Notes: generated by a model not told the origin, from the letters alone. 64,000 nucleotides of DNA from DASUAS01 sp963819475 (GCA_963819475.1 CAWFWE010000010.1:1-64000); one strand, 5' to 3'; counted from the stretch's first letter, positions 25,969 through 34,449 are shown. Translations and numbers: made by a program.

Positions 25969-26735
25969 CGCAGTTCGTCGATCATCCCGGCGACCACCGT
26001 CGCGAGGGCGTGCCGGAGCTCGTCGAGATGGCGATCATCGACCGCGCCGGTCCACTCGTCCATGAACACCTTCTTGAACTCGATCGCGAGCGCGCAGCCC
26101 CGGGCGTCGTAGCGCCCATTGACCCAGCGGCTGAGCTCACCGCCCTGGAAGCGGACGTTCTCCCGCACGTCGAGCCGATGGCCGGCGACCTCACGACGCC
26201 CGAGCTCGTCGATGAACCGGTTGGCGAGATCACGCCAACGATCCCGCCCGAGCGAACCCGTGCCGACGTTCACCTCCGGATTCGCGTCCACGGGCGCCGG
26301 CGTCGCATCGGCACCATCGCGGCGGTGGTTGTACGAGTGCAGGTCCAACACCACGAACGGCCCTCGTGCTGCCAGTACGTCCAGCCGTCGCCCGAGCTCG
26401 GCGTAGAAGTCGTCGTACAGCTGCCGGGAGCGCGCGACATCCTCCTCCGACACAGGCTCGCGCCACAGATCGAGCCCCCAGGCGTCTCCGGGCGTCAGGT
26501 ACACCGACGCCTCCCGTGGGCGGTTGAGGTCCACCTCGAACCGCGAGCAGTGCACTACGACCGTCGACCCGCCGACCGCGGTCAGACGATCGGTGAAGGG
26601 ATCCTCCTCCCGCAGCCGGCTGGCGTCGTCGAGCGCGGTGCGGGACGCGATCGACGGGCGGAGACCGTGCCCAGCGTGGATTGCCGTGGCAACCACCGGA
26701 CCAACCCTGTCATGGAAGGAGAACGGTGACGGCAC
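25950..26735 (-). CDS. N-formylglutamate amidohydrolase-like protein
   Basis: 261 residues from GTG 26735. Zinc-site motifs HAGHG (residues 19-23) and DLHSYNHRR, plus a late EFKK, fit the N-formylglutamate amidohydrolase fold, a zinc hydrolase related to carboxypeptidases. It heads the operon with DUF1704 and ATP-grasp genes, an arrangement described for predicted peptide-modification systems. No histidine-utilisation genes are near, so classical formylglutamate breakdown is unlikely. Confidence 0.85.
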   Translation of the reverse strand: MPSPFSFHDRVGPVVATAIHAGHGLRPSIASRTALDDASRLREEDPFTDRLTAVGGSTVVVHCSRFEVDLNRPREASVYLTPGDAWGLDLWREPVSEEDVARSRQLYDDFYAELGRRLDVLAARGPFVVLDLHSYNHRRDGADATPAPVDANPEVNVGTGSLGRDRWRDLANRFIDELGRREVAGHRLDVRENVRFQGGELSRWVNGRYDARGCALAIEFKKVFMDEWTGAVDDRHLDELRHALATVVAGMIDELRCLNSE

Positions 26736-27312
26736 CCCACGGCCCTACCCCGGTCGTCGCGGGACCAATCGGACGTCCTGTATGAGGTCCACCGGTGTTT
26801 CGGGGTACGTCATTGAGGCACTCGCCGGTTTCAGCGAGTCGGGCTGCGACTTCATGGAGTCGCATGTTGAGGCGTTGTGAGGTGCGCCGCAGCATGTCGA
26901 AGGCCTGCCCGGCGGGAATGTGCTGGCGTTCCATGAGAATGCCTTTGGCCTGCCCGATCACGTCGCGGCTGCTCAACGCGCGGTGCAACGCGGCTTCACG
27001 CCTGCTGAGGTCCGTGCGGTCGCGGTCCAGACCGGCAGCGACGGCGACGTAGGCGGCGATGAAGGAGCCGAGATCAACAACTTCAGGGTCGAGTGCGGAT
27101 GCGGCCTCGGCGTAGAACGTGAGCATCCCCAAGGGATGCCACACGCCCTCGCGCGGCACGGAGAGCCCGTACGCGAGCGCCCCCTCGACGGCCAACTCGG
27201 TCGCGACGACGGCCACGTCCGGCCAGGCCGCGAACGAAGCAGCGTGCACCGGCTCAGGCGATCCCAACGCCTCGAACGCTGGGCCTTGACCGATCTCGAT
27301 CTGGACCGCATC
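26710..27312 (-). pseudogene. GAF-ANTAR regulator, 5' end cut by an IS30 remnant
   Basis: The reading frame carries the last part of a GAF domain (QIEIGQGPAF, then SEPVHA-like and LTFYAEAASALD) and a complete ANTAR RNA-binding domain (RDVIGQAKGILMER, AFDMLRRTSQRLNMRLHEVA). ANTAR proteins bind paired hairpins in mRNA leaders and act by antitermination. At about 27312 the sequence changes abruptly to an IS30 transposase fragment, so the start and most of the GAF sensor are gone. It overlaps the following gene by 26 bases. Confidence 0.75.
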
Positions 27313-27430
27313 GAGCGATCGTCTCGTGCGACACTCACATCTCCGGATCGTTGGGAAACTGCTCCACCAGCCAATCCGAGATCTGTTGCGGTGACCACCG
27401 CAACACGAGCTTTGCTTCCACCACGGACAC
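27313..27430 (-). pseudogene. IS30-family transposase remnant
   Basis: The minus strand encodes VEAKLVLRWSPQQISDWL, then PNDPEM, a TGA in place of a sense codon, and VSHETI. This matches the IS30 transposase at 42438-43583 (VETKLELRWSPEQIAGWL, DTEMRVSHETI). It is only about 40 codons long and has cut the GAF-ANTAR gene. Confidence 0.75.
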
Positions 27431-27433
27431 CAG

Positions 27434-27516
27434 CCGTCAGGCTCGATCTAAGAATTCACGACCCTTCCACTAAGAAACGGGCGGAGATCGGCACGAACGG
27501 GCGGACCCCGCAAGAC
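27434..27516 (+). repeat. Dispersed repeat family 1, copy C
   Basis: CGTCAGGCTCGATCTAAG, then an 11-base insertion not in copy A, then TAAGAAACGGGCGGAGATCG and CGAACGGGCGGA. It lies exactly at the edge of the IS30 remnant. Confidence 0.6.
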
Positions 27517-27526
27517 TCTCGGCGTT

Positions 27527-27627
27527 CATTCGCGCGAGGTGGGCGTCGAGCGCCCGGCAGCGTTCATCGCGTAGATCACCGGCCGGCGACGATGCAGATC
27601 GATCCCGACGTAACGTCGATCCATAGG
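27527..27627 (-). pseudogene. IS110-family transposase N-terminal remnant
   Basis: ATG at 27627 reads MDRRYVGIDLHRRRSVIYAM, the IS110 DEDD-type N-terminus with its first Asp in GIDLH, then meets a stop near 27530. Only about 30 codons remain. From 27628 to 27759 no gene is seen. Confidence 0.7.
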
Positions 27628-27759
27628 GGTCTCCCTTCCTCAACAGAGGAACTGGATGTGAGGCCCCGAGTCTCGATAGCGATCCTTTCGAGGAACGCTC
27701 CCGCTCGCCGACCGTGCGTGAGAAATTTTCCCCCGAATACCGAACGGGCGGATACCGCC

Positions 27760-28407
27760 TCAACCAACCGAGCCCGTGATGGCCAGCGGGGCATAGCGGA
27801 TGAAGGCGGACTCGTGATGGAAGTCCTTGCGGCGCTGCTCCGTGATCGCACGCGGGTGCCCGGCGTCCGGATCGCCGTACGCGTAGGCGGCAGCGGCTTC
27901 ATCACTGCTCCACAGCGAGACAGTGGCCATGAACGGAAGACGCGACGCCGCCGTCCCCCACACGAATCCGGCCGCAGCGACCGCTGACCGCTCCGCGGGT
28001 CGGCTGGCTCGGAGGAACCGGCCCGCCTGTGTCACCCGGAGCCGTCCGAGAGTCGTGACGAGAACAGGACCGTCATGAACGGCATCCCGCGCCCGCGGAA
28101 GGTCGTCGGGCAAACCAGGCCAGGTGCCAAAGGCACGAAGCGGACGGAGGACGGCGCGAAAGCCATTGTCGGCGTAGCGCTGTCCGAGCGGATGATCCTT
28201 AGCGAAGGCGGCAGCAGCCCCTTCGTCCTCCCAGAACGCGATCATCACGGAGCGCCGCAACCCTGGGGGGCGTTTGCTGGCGAGCGGAACGGCGACCGCA
28301 GTATCAAGCCATCGAAGCCCGAGGACGGTCGCGGGTGCTGGTCGGTGCCACACGGAGCGCAGCGTGCGTCGGGCACCGAGGTCGGCGATGTTGACGGTTG
28401 CGATCAT
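27760..28407 (-). CDS. Spheroidene monooxygenase (CrtA)-like protein
   Basis: 215 residues from ATG 28407, ten bases after GGAGG. It resembles CrtA-like proteins: MIAFWEDEGAAAAFAKDHPL, FMATVSLWSSDEAAAAYAYG and a terminal FHHESAFIRYAPL. CrtA is a heme-containing carotenoid oxygenase. In actinobacteria without other carotenoid genes nearby the role is open, and none are visible here. Confidence 0.75.
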   Translation of the reverse strand: MIATVNIADLGARRTLRSVWHRPAPATVLGLRWLDTAVAVPLASKRPPGLRRSVMIAFWEDEGAAAAFAKDHPLGQRYADNGFRAVLRPLRAFGTWPGLPDDLPRARDAVHDGPVLVTTLGRLRVTQAGRFLRASRPAERSAVAAAGFVWGTAASRLPFMATVSLWSSDEAAAAYAYGDPDAGHPRAITEQRRKDFHHESAFIRYAPLAITGSVG

Positions 28408-28816
28408 CGAACAGGTGCCTCCTCGCCAATCCCGAGTAGGCGGGATCACCAAAGGTCAGGTCGGATCTTCGTCACGTCGAGCGAGACGTTGCCATCGGCG
28501 CCGTCTATCCGCCACTTTGTCGATCCAGTCGCGGCGTTGCGGCGAGGTCATCGCTGACCAGAGTGTGACATGGGATCTGGCGCGGTCCCGCTCGCCCACG
28601 ACAGCGTCCTCTCACTCGAGACTCAGCGCACACTCGTTCCGGTAGGGTGCGCGGTGCCACTGGCGGCGACGCTCCGATCCTCGATTGTGCGGCACGCCGG
28701 CTCGCGTGCGCGTGATGTGCCGATCTGCGCTCCCCGACGTGGCAGATCGGCACACATTCGGTGCGCGCGTTGTGGGGTGCTCCGAAGTCGAGTGTCATAT
28801 CGACCGGTGCCCGCCG
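28408..28816 (+). other. Intergenic region upstream of the IS5-family element
   Basis: No gene is seen. It holds the first well-preserved copy of repeat family 2 (28708-28780) with a strong hairpin. Confidence 0.4.
28708..28780 (+). repeat. Dispersed repeat family 2, copy 1 (with 12-bp hairpin)
   Basis: Starts TGCGCGTGATGTGCCGATCT and ends CATTCGGTGCGCGCGTTG. It contains a perfect inverted repeat GTGCCGATCTGC/GCAGATCGGCAC with a 13-base loop. The outer parts match the other copies. Confidence 0.7.
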
Positions 28817-28820
28817 CTAG

Positions 28821-30096
28821 CAGGGTGCTGAAAATCGGCTCTTGAGGCCGGGGGTTTCGGTTGGCGTGATGCCGATCGGGTCGTTGCTCGGTCCGTGTGG
28901 TTCGCGGTGTCGTGATCTGGTCGATGGTCAGGCTGGTGTGGCGTCCAGTGCAGCGATTCGGATGATGTTGTAGACGGCGCCGGTTATGAGGAACCAGGCT
29001 CGGTTGCGGGCCCGGCCTTTGTAACGAAGCTTGCGTCCTCCGGCGATGGTCTTGATCCAGCCGAAGGGTTCCTCGATCCGTTTCCGGACCCGTTGACTCG
29101 CGCCATGGCCTTCATGTCGGGTGGTTCGTCGATCGATCGTGGAACGATTCCGTTTCGTGTTCGGCGCCAGATGCGGAGTGACATTCATCTCGCGGAGATC
29201 GGCGACGAACGCTCGGGTGTCGTAAGCCTTGTCGCCAGCGAGAGTGCGTCGCCGTTTCGTAGGTGGCAGTCGTCGCAGCATCTCGAGCGCGGTGTCGCGC
29301 TCGGCGTAGCCGGTCGCTTGGGTCAACTCGATGTCCACGAGTAACGCATTGCGATGCTCCATCAACAGATGGCCCGAATACGACAGCTTCGCCGCGGTCG
29401 CGAAGCTCTTGCGCGCCATGCGAGCTTCGGGATCTGTGGTCGACGCGTGCGTCTCGTTCGAGCGCCGTTGCCCGTGGAAGTCGACCTCGGTGTTCCGTCC
29501 CGCCGGCGGCGGTGACTGCGGGCCGTCTTTGGGTTGGAAGCTCTTGTGCGATGCCCACGCCTCCAACAATGTCCCGTCGACGGAGAAGTGATCACTCGAC
29601 ACGTAACGTCGCAGCTTCGCCTGGCCGACCACCGCAGCGAAGAACCGATCCGCGATCTCATGATCGAGAAGCCGTCGACGGTTCTTCGAGAACGTGCTCG
29701 CATCGAACGACCGGCCGTCGATCGGGAGATCGAGGAACCACTTGAACAACAAGTCGTAGTTGAGTCGTTCGCAGAACGCTCGCTCCGACCGGATCGAGTA
29801 CATCGCCATCAACACCGTGGCTTTGAGCAGCTGCTCCGGCGGCACACTCGGCCGGCCACCCGACGCGTACATCACGTCGAACTCGTCGCTGAGCTCGTCG
29901 AGCACCGCGTCGACCACCACCCGGATCCGCCGGATCGGATGATCAGCCGGGATCAGATCACCTGGCTGCAACGTCGTCAGCATCGCCAACTGCGGATCCG
30001 GCGTCCCTCGCACGGTCACCTCCCACCTCGGTGACCACAGCATGAGCGAACCCAACCAGAATCGCGAGCACTCAAACAGGCTTTTTCAGCACCCTG
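28821..30096 (-). mobile_element. Complete IS5-family insertion sequence, 1,276 bp
   Basis: The ends are perfect 14-base inverted repeats CAGGGTGCTGAAAA (28821-28834 and complement at 30083-30096), flanked by a CTAG target duplication (28817-28820 and 30097-30100). CTAG duplication is typical of the IS5 group. One transposase gene is inside. Confidence 0.88.
28928..30013 (-). CDS. IS5-family transposase
   Basis: 361 residues from GTG 30013 after GGGAGG. The N-terminal DUF772-like part has HPIRRIRVVVDAVLDEL and FDASTFSKNRRRLL. The DDE core has FSVDGTLLEAWASHKSF (Asp), TLAGDKAYDTRAFV (Asp) and RIEEPFGWIKTIAGGRKLRY (Glu). The frame is open and complete, so the element may be active. Confidence 0.9.
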   Translation of the reverse strand: MRGTPDPQLAMLTTLQPGDLIPADHPIRRIRVVVDAVLDELSDEFDVMYASGGRPSVPPEQLLKATVLMAMYSIRSERAFCERLNYDLLFKWFLDLPIDGRSFDASTFSKNRRRLLDHEIADRFFAAVVGQAKLRRYVSSDHFSVDGTLLEAWASHKSFQPKDGPQSPPPAGRNTEVDFHGQRRSNETHASTTDPEARMARKSFATAAKLSYSGHLLMEHRNALLVDIELTQATGYAERDTALEMLRRLPPTKRRRTLAGDKAYDTRAFVADLREMNVTPHLAPNTKRNRSTIDRRTTRHEGHGASQRVRKRIEEPFGWIKTIAGGRKLRYKGRARNRAWFLITGAVYNIIRIAALDATPA

Positions 30097-30101
30097 CTAG
30101 G

Positions 30102-31182
30102 TGTACCCGGCCATCAGGTTGGTGACAGGCGGCTGGTCGGGGGGAAGCCTCCGAGGGAGCTGTGGCGGCGTCGAGTGTTGTAGTCGTCGAGCCAGGGTGC
30201 AAGCGCGGCGGTGCGTTCGGCGTTGGTGGTGAAGACCTGCCGGTAGGCCCATTCGGTTTGCAGGGTGCGGTGGAAGCGTTCGACCTTGCCGTTTTGCCAG
30301 GGACAATGAGGGCGGATGAGGACGTGGCGGGCTCGTAGGCGTTTCAGATGCCCGGCGAGGGCGTTGCTGCGGGTGTAGCTCCAGTGGTTGTCGGTCATGA
30401 CTCGTCGGATGCGGTGGATCCCAGCAGCGGTGAACGCCTCGACCGCGCGGGCGAAGAACGCGGCGCAGCTGGCCGCGGTTTCATCGGGAAGGATCTCCGC
30501 GTAGGCGTAGCGGCTGTGGTCATCGACCATCGAGTGCACGTAGTCGAACCCGATCCGTGCCTTCCTCTTCGTGGCGGTGGATCCCATCTGGCGGCCGTGA
30601 GCTCGCCAGCCGCCCCCGTCGGGGATCCGGCCGATCTTCTTGACGTCCATGTGGACCAGCTCACCGGGACGGGCTCGTTCGTAACGCACCGCCGTCGTCT
30701 TCGATGCCCGGATCACCTCGCCGGTCATCGGGTCACACACCGCCAGGCGGGGCATGTCGTGGCGGCGCAGGATCCGGCTCACGGTCCGGGCTGGGATCCC
30801 CAGCTCGGGACCCAGCCAATCCTGACCTCGACGATGCTCGGCTCGTGCGGCGACCACCACCGTCTCGACCTCGGCCGGTGTCCTGGTCGCCATGCGATGC
30901 GGTCGCGACGACCGGTCGAACAGACCGGCGTCACCCTCGGCGTCGAAGCGAGCAACCCAACGATGCGCGCACTGACGCGACACGCCCATCGCTCGAGCGA
31001 CATGCGCGACCGGCATCCCCTGCTCTCGGACACGACGAACCAACAGACGGCGACCATGCACCGTCAACCGAGCGTTACGGTGAGACACGAAGACCTCCGG
31101 GGTGTGGAGACGGCAATCCCCACAGCTTCGGAGGTCTTCGCTTCAGATCAACGGACCGTCACCAACGTCCCGGCCGAGTACA
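30102..31182 (-). mobile_element. Complete IS481-family insertion sequence, 1,081 bp
   Basis: 25-base inverted ends starting TGTAC (30102-30126 and 31158-31182) match at 20 positions. A 6-base duplication GCTAGG flanks it (30096-30101 and 31183-31188). The duplicated site includes the last base of the IS5 element and its CTAG, so this element inserted exactly at the edge of the older IS5 element. Confidence 0.88.
30114..31088 (-). CDS. IS481-family transposase
   Basis: 324 residues from GTG 31088, five bases after GGAGG. The N-terminal helix-turn-helix has VAHVARAMGVSRQCAHRWVARF. The rve-type DDE core has ELVHMDVKKIGRIP (Asp), IRRVMTDNHWSYTRS (Asp) and CPWQNGKVERFHRTL (Glu). The reading frame is complete. 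Confidence 0.92.
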   Translation of the reverse strand: MSHRNARLTVHGRRLLVRRVREQGMPVAHVARAMGVSRQCAHRWVARFDAEGDAGLFDRSSRPHRMATRTPAEVETVVVAARAEHRRGQDWLGPELGIPARTVSRILRRHDMPRLAVCDPMTGEVIRASKTTAVRYERARPGELVHMDVKKIGRIPDGGGWRAHGRQMGSTATKRKARIGFDYVHSMVDDHSRYAYAEILPDETAASCAAFFARAVEAFTAAGIHRIRRVMTDNHWSYTRSNALAGHLKRLRARHVLIRPHCPWQNGKVERFHRTLQTEWAYRQVFTTNAERTAALAPWLDDYNTRRRHSSLGGFPPTSRLSPT

Positions 31183-31219
31183 GCTAGGTGTTGAGTGAGC
31201 AGGAGGGAGGCGTGGATAC

Positions 31220-32776
31220 CTACCTGATCTGGCGGTTGGCGCCTTCCCAATACGGGGCGCGGATTTCGCGCTTCAGCAACTTGCCTGACGGGTTGCGCGG
31301 GAGCTCGTCGGCAAAGTCGACGGACTTCGGCAACTTGTAGCCCGCGAGGTGTTCGCGCGCGAAGGTGATCAGCCGTTCTTCTGACGTCGAGGCCGCGTCG
31401 CGTCGCACGACGACGGCCTTTACCGCTTCGCCCCACTTGTCGTCGGGCACACCGATGACCGCCACGTCGAGGACGTCTGGATGTTTGGCGAGCACGTTTT
31501 CGACCTCGGCGGGATAGATGTTCTCGCCGCCCGACACGACCATGTCTTTGACGCGGTCGTGCAGGTAGAGGAACCCGTCGGCGTCGCGGTAGCCGGCGTC
31601 GCCGGTGCGGAACCATCCGTCCTCGTCAATCGCCTCGCTGGTCGCGTCGTCGTTGGCCCAGTAGCCGAGCATGTTCTGACGGGAACGTGTCCACAACTCG
31701 CCGACCTCGCCGTCACCGACGTCGGCGCCTTCGCTGTCGACGATGCGGACCTCGACCCACGGATACGGCTTACCGCACGACCGCAGCAGGTTGGGGCGCC
31801 CGAGCGCATCGTGATCGGCTGAGTCAAGTTGCGTGATCGCGCCGGTCGTCTCGGTCAACCCATAGACCTGGATGAACTCGCAGCCGAACACGTCCATCGC
31901 GTTGCACAACACGGTGTCGGTGATCGGGGATGCGCCGTAGACAATCGCGCGCAACGTCTCGAAGTTCGTGTCGGCCGCGTCCGGCGTGAGCAGCAAGAAC
32001 TGGATGACGGCCGGGACAATGAACGCGTTGGTGACGCCGAACTCGGCGATCAGCTCGAGAATGCGAGCCGGGTCGACGTCGCGCAGCAGCACGGTCTGGC
32101 AGCCGAAAGCTAGACCGAGCATCGCCCAGCCGCTGCCCGCGATGTGGAACATCGGCATGACGGCGAGGTTCACCGAGCGGTCGTCGAAACGCCACGAGTC
32201 GGCGACGTTCATCATGCCATTGAAGAAGTTGTCGTTGGTGAGCATCACGCCCTTGGGCACACCAGTGGTGCCCGAGGTGTAGAGCTGGAACGCGACGTCG
32301 GTGCCCTCCGCCTGCACGCCCGGATCGTGCGCGGCGTGCGCGCCGAGGAACTGTTCGTAGTCGCGCCAGCGGGCATGGCCACCGATCGCGACGATCGTCG
32401 AGACGGTTCCCATGCCGGCTTCGACCTTCTCGATGTGCGCGTCGAAGTCGGGGCCAACGATGAGGATCTTGGCGCGGGCGTCGTTGACGATGTCCGCGAT
32501 CTCGGCTGGCGCCAGCCGCCAGTTCACCGCGACGGTGACCGCGTTGAGTTTGGCGAGAGCGAAGGTGACTTCGAAGTACTCAGGACCGTTCCGGTCAAGG
32601 AACGCGACGCGGTCGCCGGGCCCGACCCCGACACTCGCGAGCGCGTTGGCGAGCTGGTTCGACCGCCGGTCGAGGTCACCAAAGGTGATCGTGCGGCCCT
32701 CGAACTCGATCGCAGGCGCGTCGGGCTTGTCCCGGGCCTGCGTGCGAACGATGTCAGCGATCGACGTGATCGTCAC
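31220..32776 (-). CDS. AMP-forming acyl-CoA synthetase (FadD-like)
   Basis: 518 residues, GTG start at 32776. Adenylation motifs: FQLYTSGTTGVPKGVMLT (P-loop), FIQVYGLTETTG, DGWFRTGDAGYRDADGFLYLHDRVKDM and a C-terminal PRNPSGKLLKREIR with the catalytic Lys. It activates a fatty or other carboxylic acid to its CoA thioester in the cytoplasm. Its transcription is alone in this direction; the two insertion sequences lie just downstream. Confidence 0.92.
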   Translation of the reverse strand: MTITSIADIVRTQARDKPDAPAIEFEGRTITFGDLDRRSNQLANALASVGVGPGDRVAFLDRNGPEYFEVTFALAKLNAVTVAVNWRLAPAEIADIVNDARAKILIVGPDFDAHIEKVEAGMGTVSTIVAIGGHARWRDYEQFLGAHAAHDPGVQAEGTDVAFQLYTSGTTGVPKGVMLTNDNFFNGMMNVADSWRFDDRSVNLAVMPMFHIAGSGWAMLGLAFGCQTVLLRDVDPARILELIAEFGVTNAFIVPAVIQFLLLTPDAADTNFETLRAIVYGASPITDTVLCNAMDVFGCEFIQVYGLTETTGAITQLDSADHDALGRPNLLRSCGKPYPWVEVRIVDSEGADVGDGEVGELWTRSRQNMLGYWANDDATSEAIDEDGWFRTGDAGYRDADGFLYLHDRVKDMVVSGGENIYPAEVENVLAKHPDVLDVAVIGVPDDKWGEAVKAVVVRRDAASTSEERLITFAREHLAGYKLPKSVDFADELPRNPSGKLLKREIRAPYWEGANRQIR

Positions 32777-32856
32777 TAGTCCCCCCGATGGTCCGCAGCC
32801 CGAGGATCCAAAGTAAACCAGGCAAAACGGACGATGTCATCTGCCCGGTCAGGCGC

Positions 32857-32986
32857 ACAGAACGACAGCGAACGCCGGGCTGGAGTTGCCGCCCAGAACC
32901 GGCGATCGGTGCCACACGCGTATGTGCCGATCTGTACTGCCGGACGATGCGATCGGCTGAACGTTCGGTGCGTAGTTCTGTGCGCG
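32857..32986 (+). repeat. Repeat family 2: inverted piece plus full copy 2
   Basis: A short reverse-oriented piece (32857-32880, GCACAGAACGACAGCGAACG region) is followed by a full copy at 32917-32986. The full copy reads TATGTGCCGATCTG through GAACGTTCGGTGCGTAGTTC to TGTGCGCG. A 7-base hairpin GCCGATC/GATCGGC is inside. Confidence 0.65.
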
Positions 32987-33013
32987 GACCGGGTGCGCGA
33001 TATCGGCTGCGAG

Positions 33014-33874
33014 TTAAGGCGCGCTTCGCGCTGGCAGGAACCGCTGTACGAACTGCAGCGCTGTGTCCGCTACTTCTCGCCAGCCATGGTCGATCGTGAG
33101 GGAGTGGCCTCGGTTCGGAATCTTGACGATCTCCGTTACGGCGGGGTTGCGCTTCTGCCGCTTGTATTCGGCGTGCGCGATCGCCCATGGCACCGTGTGG
33201 TCCTTCTCGCCTTCGATGATCAGCAGGGGACCGCGATCGGGGTGCTTCGTGTTCACCTTCGACTCGGTCCACGGGTTGAGGTTCGCGTTGCCCATCTGCG
33301 CGAGCGAGATCCCCGAGCCCGCGACGTGGAACGTGTCGTAGAGGTCCTTCGCCTCGTTCTCGTCGAGTGCGTTGGCCCAGCCGTACTTGAACTGGTCGAA
33401 CGTGAGCGTGATCGCGCGGCCGCGCGTGAGCGGGTTGACCAGGAACGGGCCCGCGGTCCTGAGTACGGAGGGCGGCAGAGGCAAGACGCCGCGGAAGACT
33501 CCAGGGTCGATCGCCACCGTGGCCGCCGAGAGGCCCCGGCCCGCGAGCATCTGCGCGAGCAAGCCTCCGGTGGAGTGCCCCATGATCGCTGGCTTCTCGT
33601 CCAAGGCATTGATGATCTCGGTGGTGTGATCGGCGACCTGCTTCAAGGTCTTCTTGGCGAGAACGTTCGGGTTCGCCCGGGCCTCGTCGACCGTTGCCGG
33701 ATCGTCTGGCCAGTCCGGTGTCAGCGGCGCGTAGTCGGCCTGCTTGAAGAAGTCCACCCAGTTGGCCCAGCTGCTCGGCAGCACCCATAGCCCGTGGATG
33801 AAAACGACCGGGGTGCTGCCCGAGGCGTTGGCCGCCTCGATCTCCTGTTTCTCGCGTTCGGAAATTGGTGCCAT
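33014..33874 (-). CDS. Alpha/beta hydrolase
   Basis: 286 residues. The oxyanion HGLW is near residue 28 and the nucleophile elbow GHSTGGLLAQM near residue 98. The Asp/His part comes after PLLIIEGEKDHTVPWAIAH and ends GHSLTIDHGW. No signal peptide, so it is cytoplasmic. A lipase, esterase or haloalkane-type hydrolase are all possible. It stands upstream of nothing in its direction apart from repeat copy 2. Confidence 0.85.
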   Translation of the reverse strand: MAPISEREKQEIEAANASGSTPVVFIHGLWVLPSSWANWVDFFKQADYAPLTPDWPDDPATVDEARANPNVLAKKTLKQVADHTTEIINALDEKPAIMGHSTGGLLAQMLAGRGLSAATVAIDPGVFRGVLPLPPSVLRTAGPFLVNPLTRGRAITLTFDQFKYGWANALDENEAKDLYDTFHVAGSGISLAQMGNANLNPWTESKVNTKHPDRGPLLIIEGEKDHTVPWAIAHAEYKRQKRNPAVTEIVKIPNRGHSLTIDHGWREVADTALQFVQRFLPARSAP

Positions 33875-33899
33875 GTCAACCCCTTCGGTCGGGCGCGCG

Positions 33900-34172
33900 T
33901 CAGCGCGTGTAGGTGGAGCCTTCGGACGTCACGAGCCGCTCGAGGGCGAGCTCGGCGACTCCTCGGGAGTCGAACTCGGCGAGGATCACTTCACCCTCGT
34001 ACGCGATCGAGCCTCGGATTGCCCAGGTCCCTTGGCTGATCAGGACGAGATCGCACCACGCCTGGCGGTGTTCGTCGAGCAACTCCTGCACGACTCGTGC
34101 CGCCGACGCCGGAAGCTCGGGGCGGCCCCCGACGGAGGCGCTCTCGGCAAACGGCGCGTCCGGCTCGGGCAT
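33900..34172 (-). CDS. Small hypothetical protein
   Basis: 90 residues from ATG 34172 (GAGGAA upstream). It has a helix EVVQELLDEHRQAWCDLVLISQ-like segment followed by IRGSIAYEGEVILAEFDS, suggesting a small alpha-beta fold. No family is recognised. It is 25 bases upstream of the hydrolase and may be co-transcribed. Confidence 0.55.
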   Translation of the reverse strand: MPEPDAPFAESASVGGRPELPASAARVVQELLDEHRQAWCDLVLISQGTWAIRGSIAYEGEVILAEFDSRGVAELALERLVTSEGSTYTR

Positions 34173-34312
34173 GGTTCCTCCTCGTGCTCGTCATCAACGA
34201 GCGAAAGGGTCGCACCCGTAGGCGGCCGATCGAGCCCGGGGGACTCCCTCGTCCGCCCCGGGTAGCCCGACTATCACCCGAACCCCGGGTGCGCCAGATG
34301 CCGGTTTTGCGC

Positions 34313-34396
34313 TCACGTCGACCGCAGTGGCTTCGACCACGCCCGACCGAGCGTACCCCCCACGTTGCCGCGGCCGATCACTGCGATCTTCGCCAT
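34313..34396 (-). pseudogene. Rossmann-fold remnant (F420-NADP reductase-like N-terminus)
   Basis: After GAGGAG, ATG 34396 reads MAKIAVIGRGNVGGTLGRAW, the dinucleotide-binding start of NADP-dependent F420 reductase-like or NAD-binding proteins. It stops after 27 codons. Nothing else of the gene is visible. Confidence 0.6.
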
Positions 34397-34449
34397 CGTC
34401 GACTCCTCGGTCGAACGGGCCGTCAGAGACGGAGAATACGCTCGTCGCC

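Noticed and set aside
25950..26735. Histidine utilisation
   Set aside because: An N-formylglutamate amidohydrolase-like gene alone, with no hut genes nearby, does not support this pathway.
28718..28755. Rho-independent terminator
   Set aside because: The strong hairpin has no T-run after it and is part of a repeated element.
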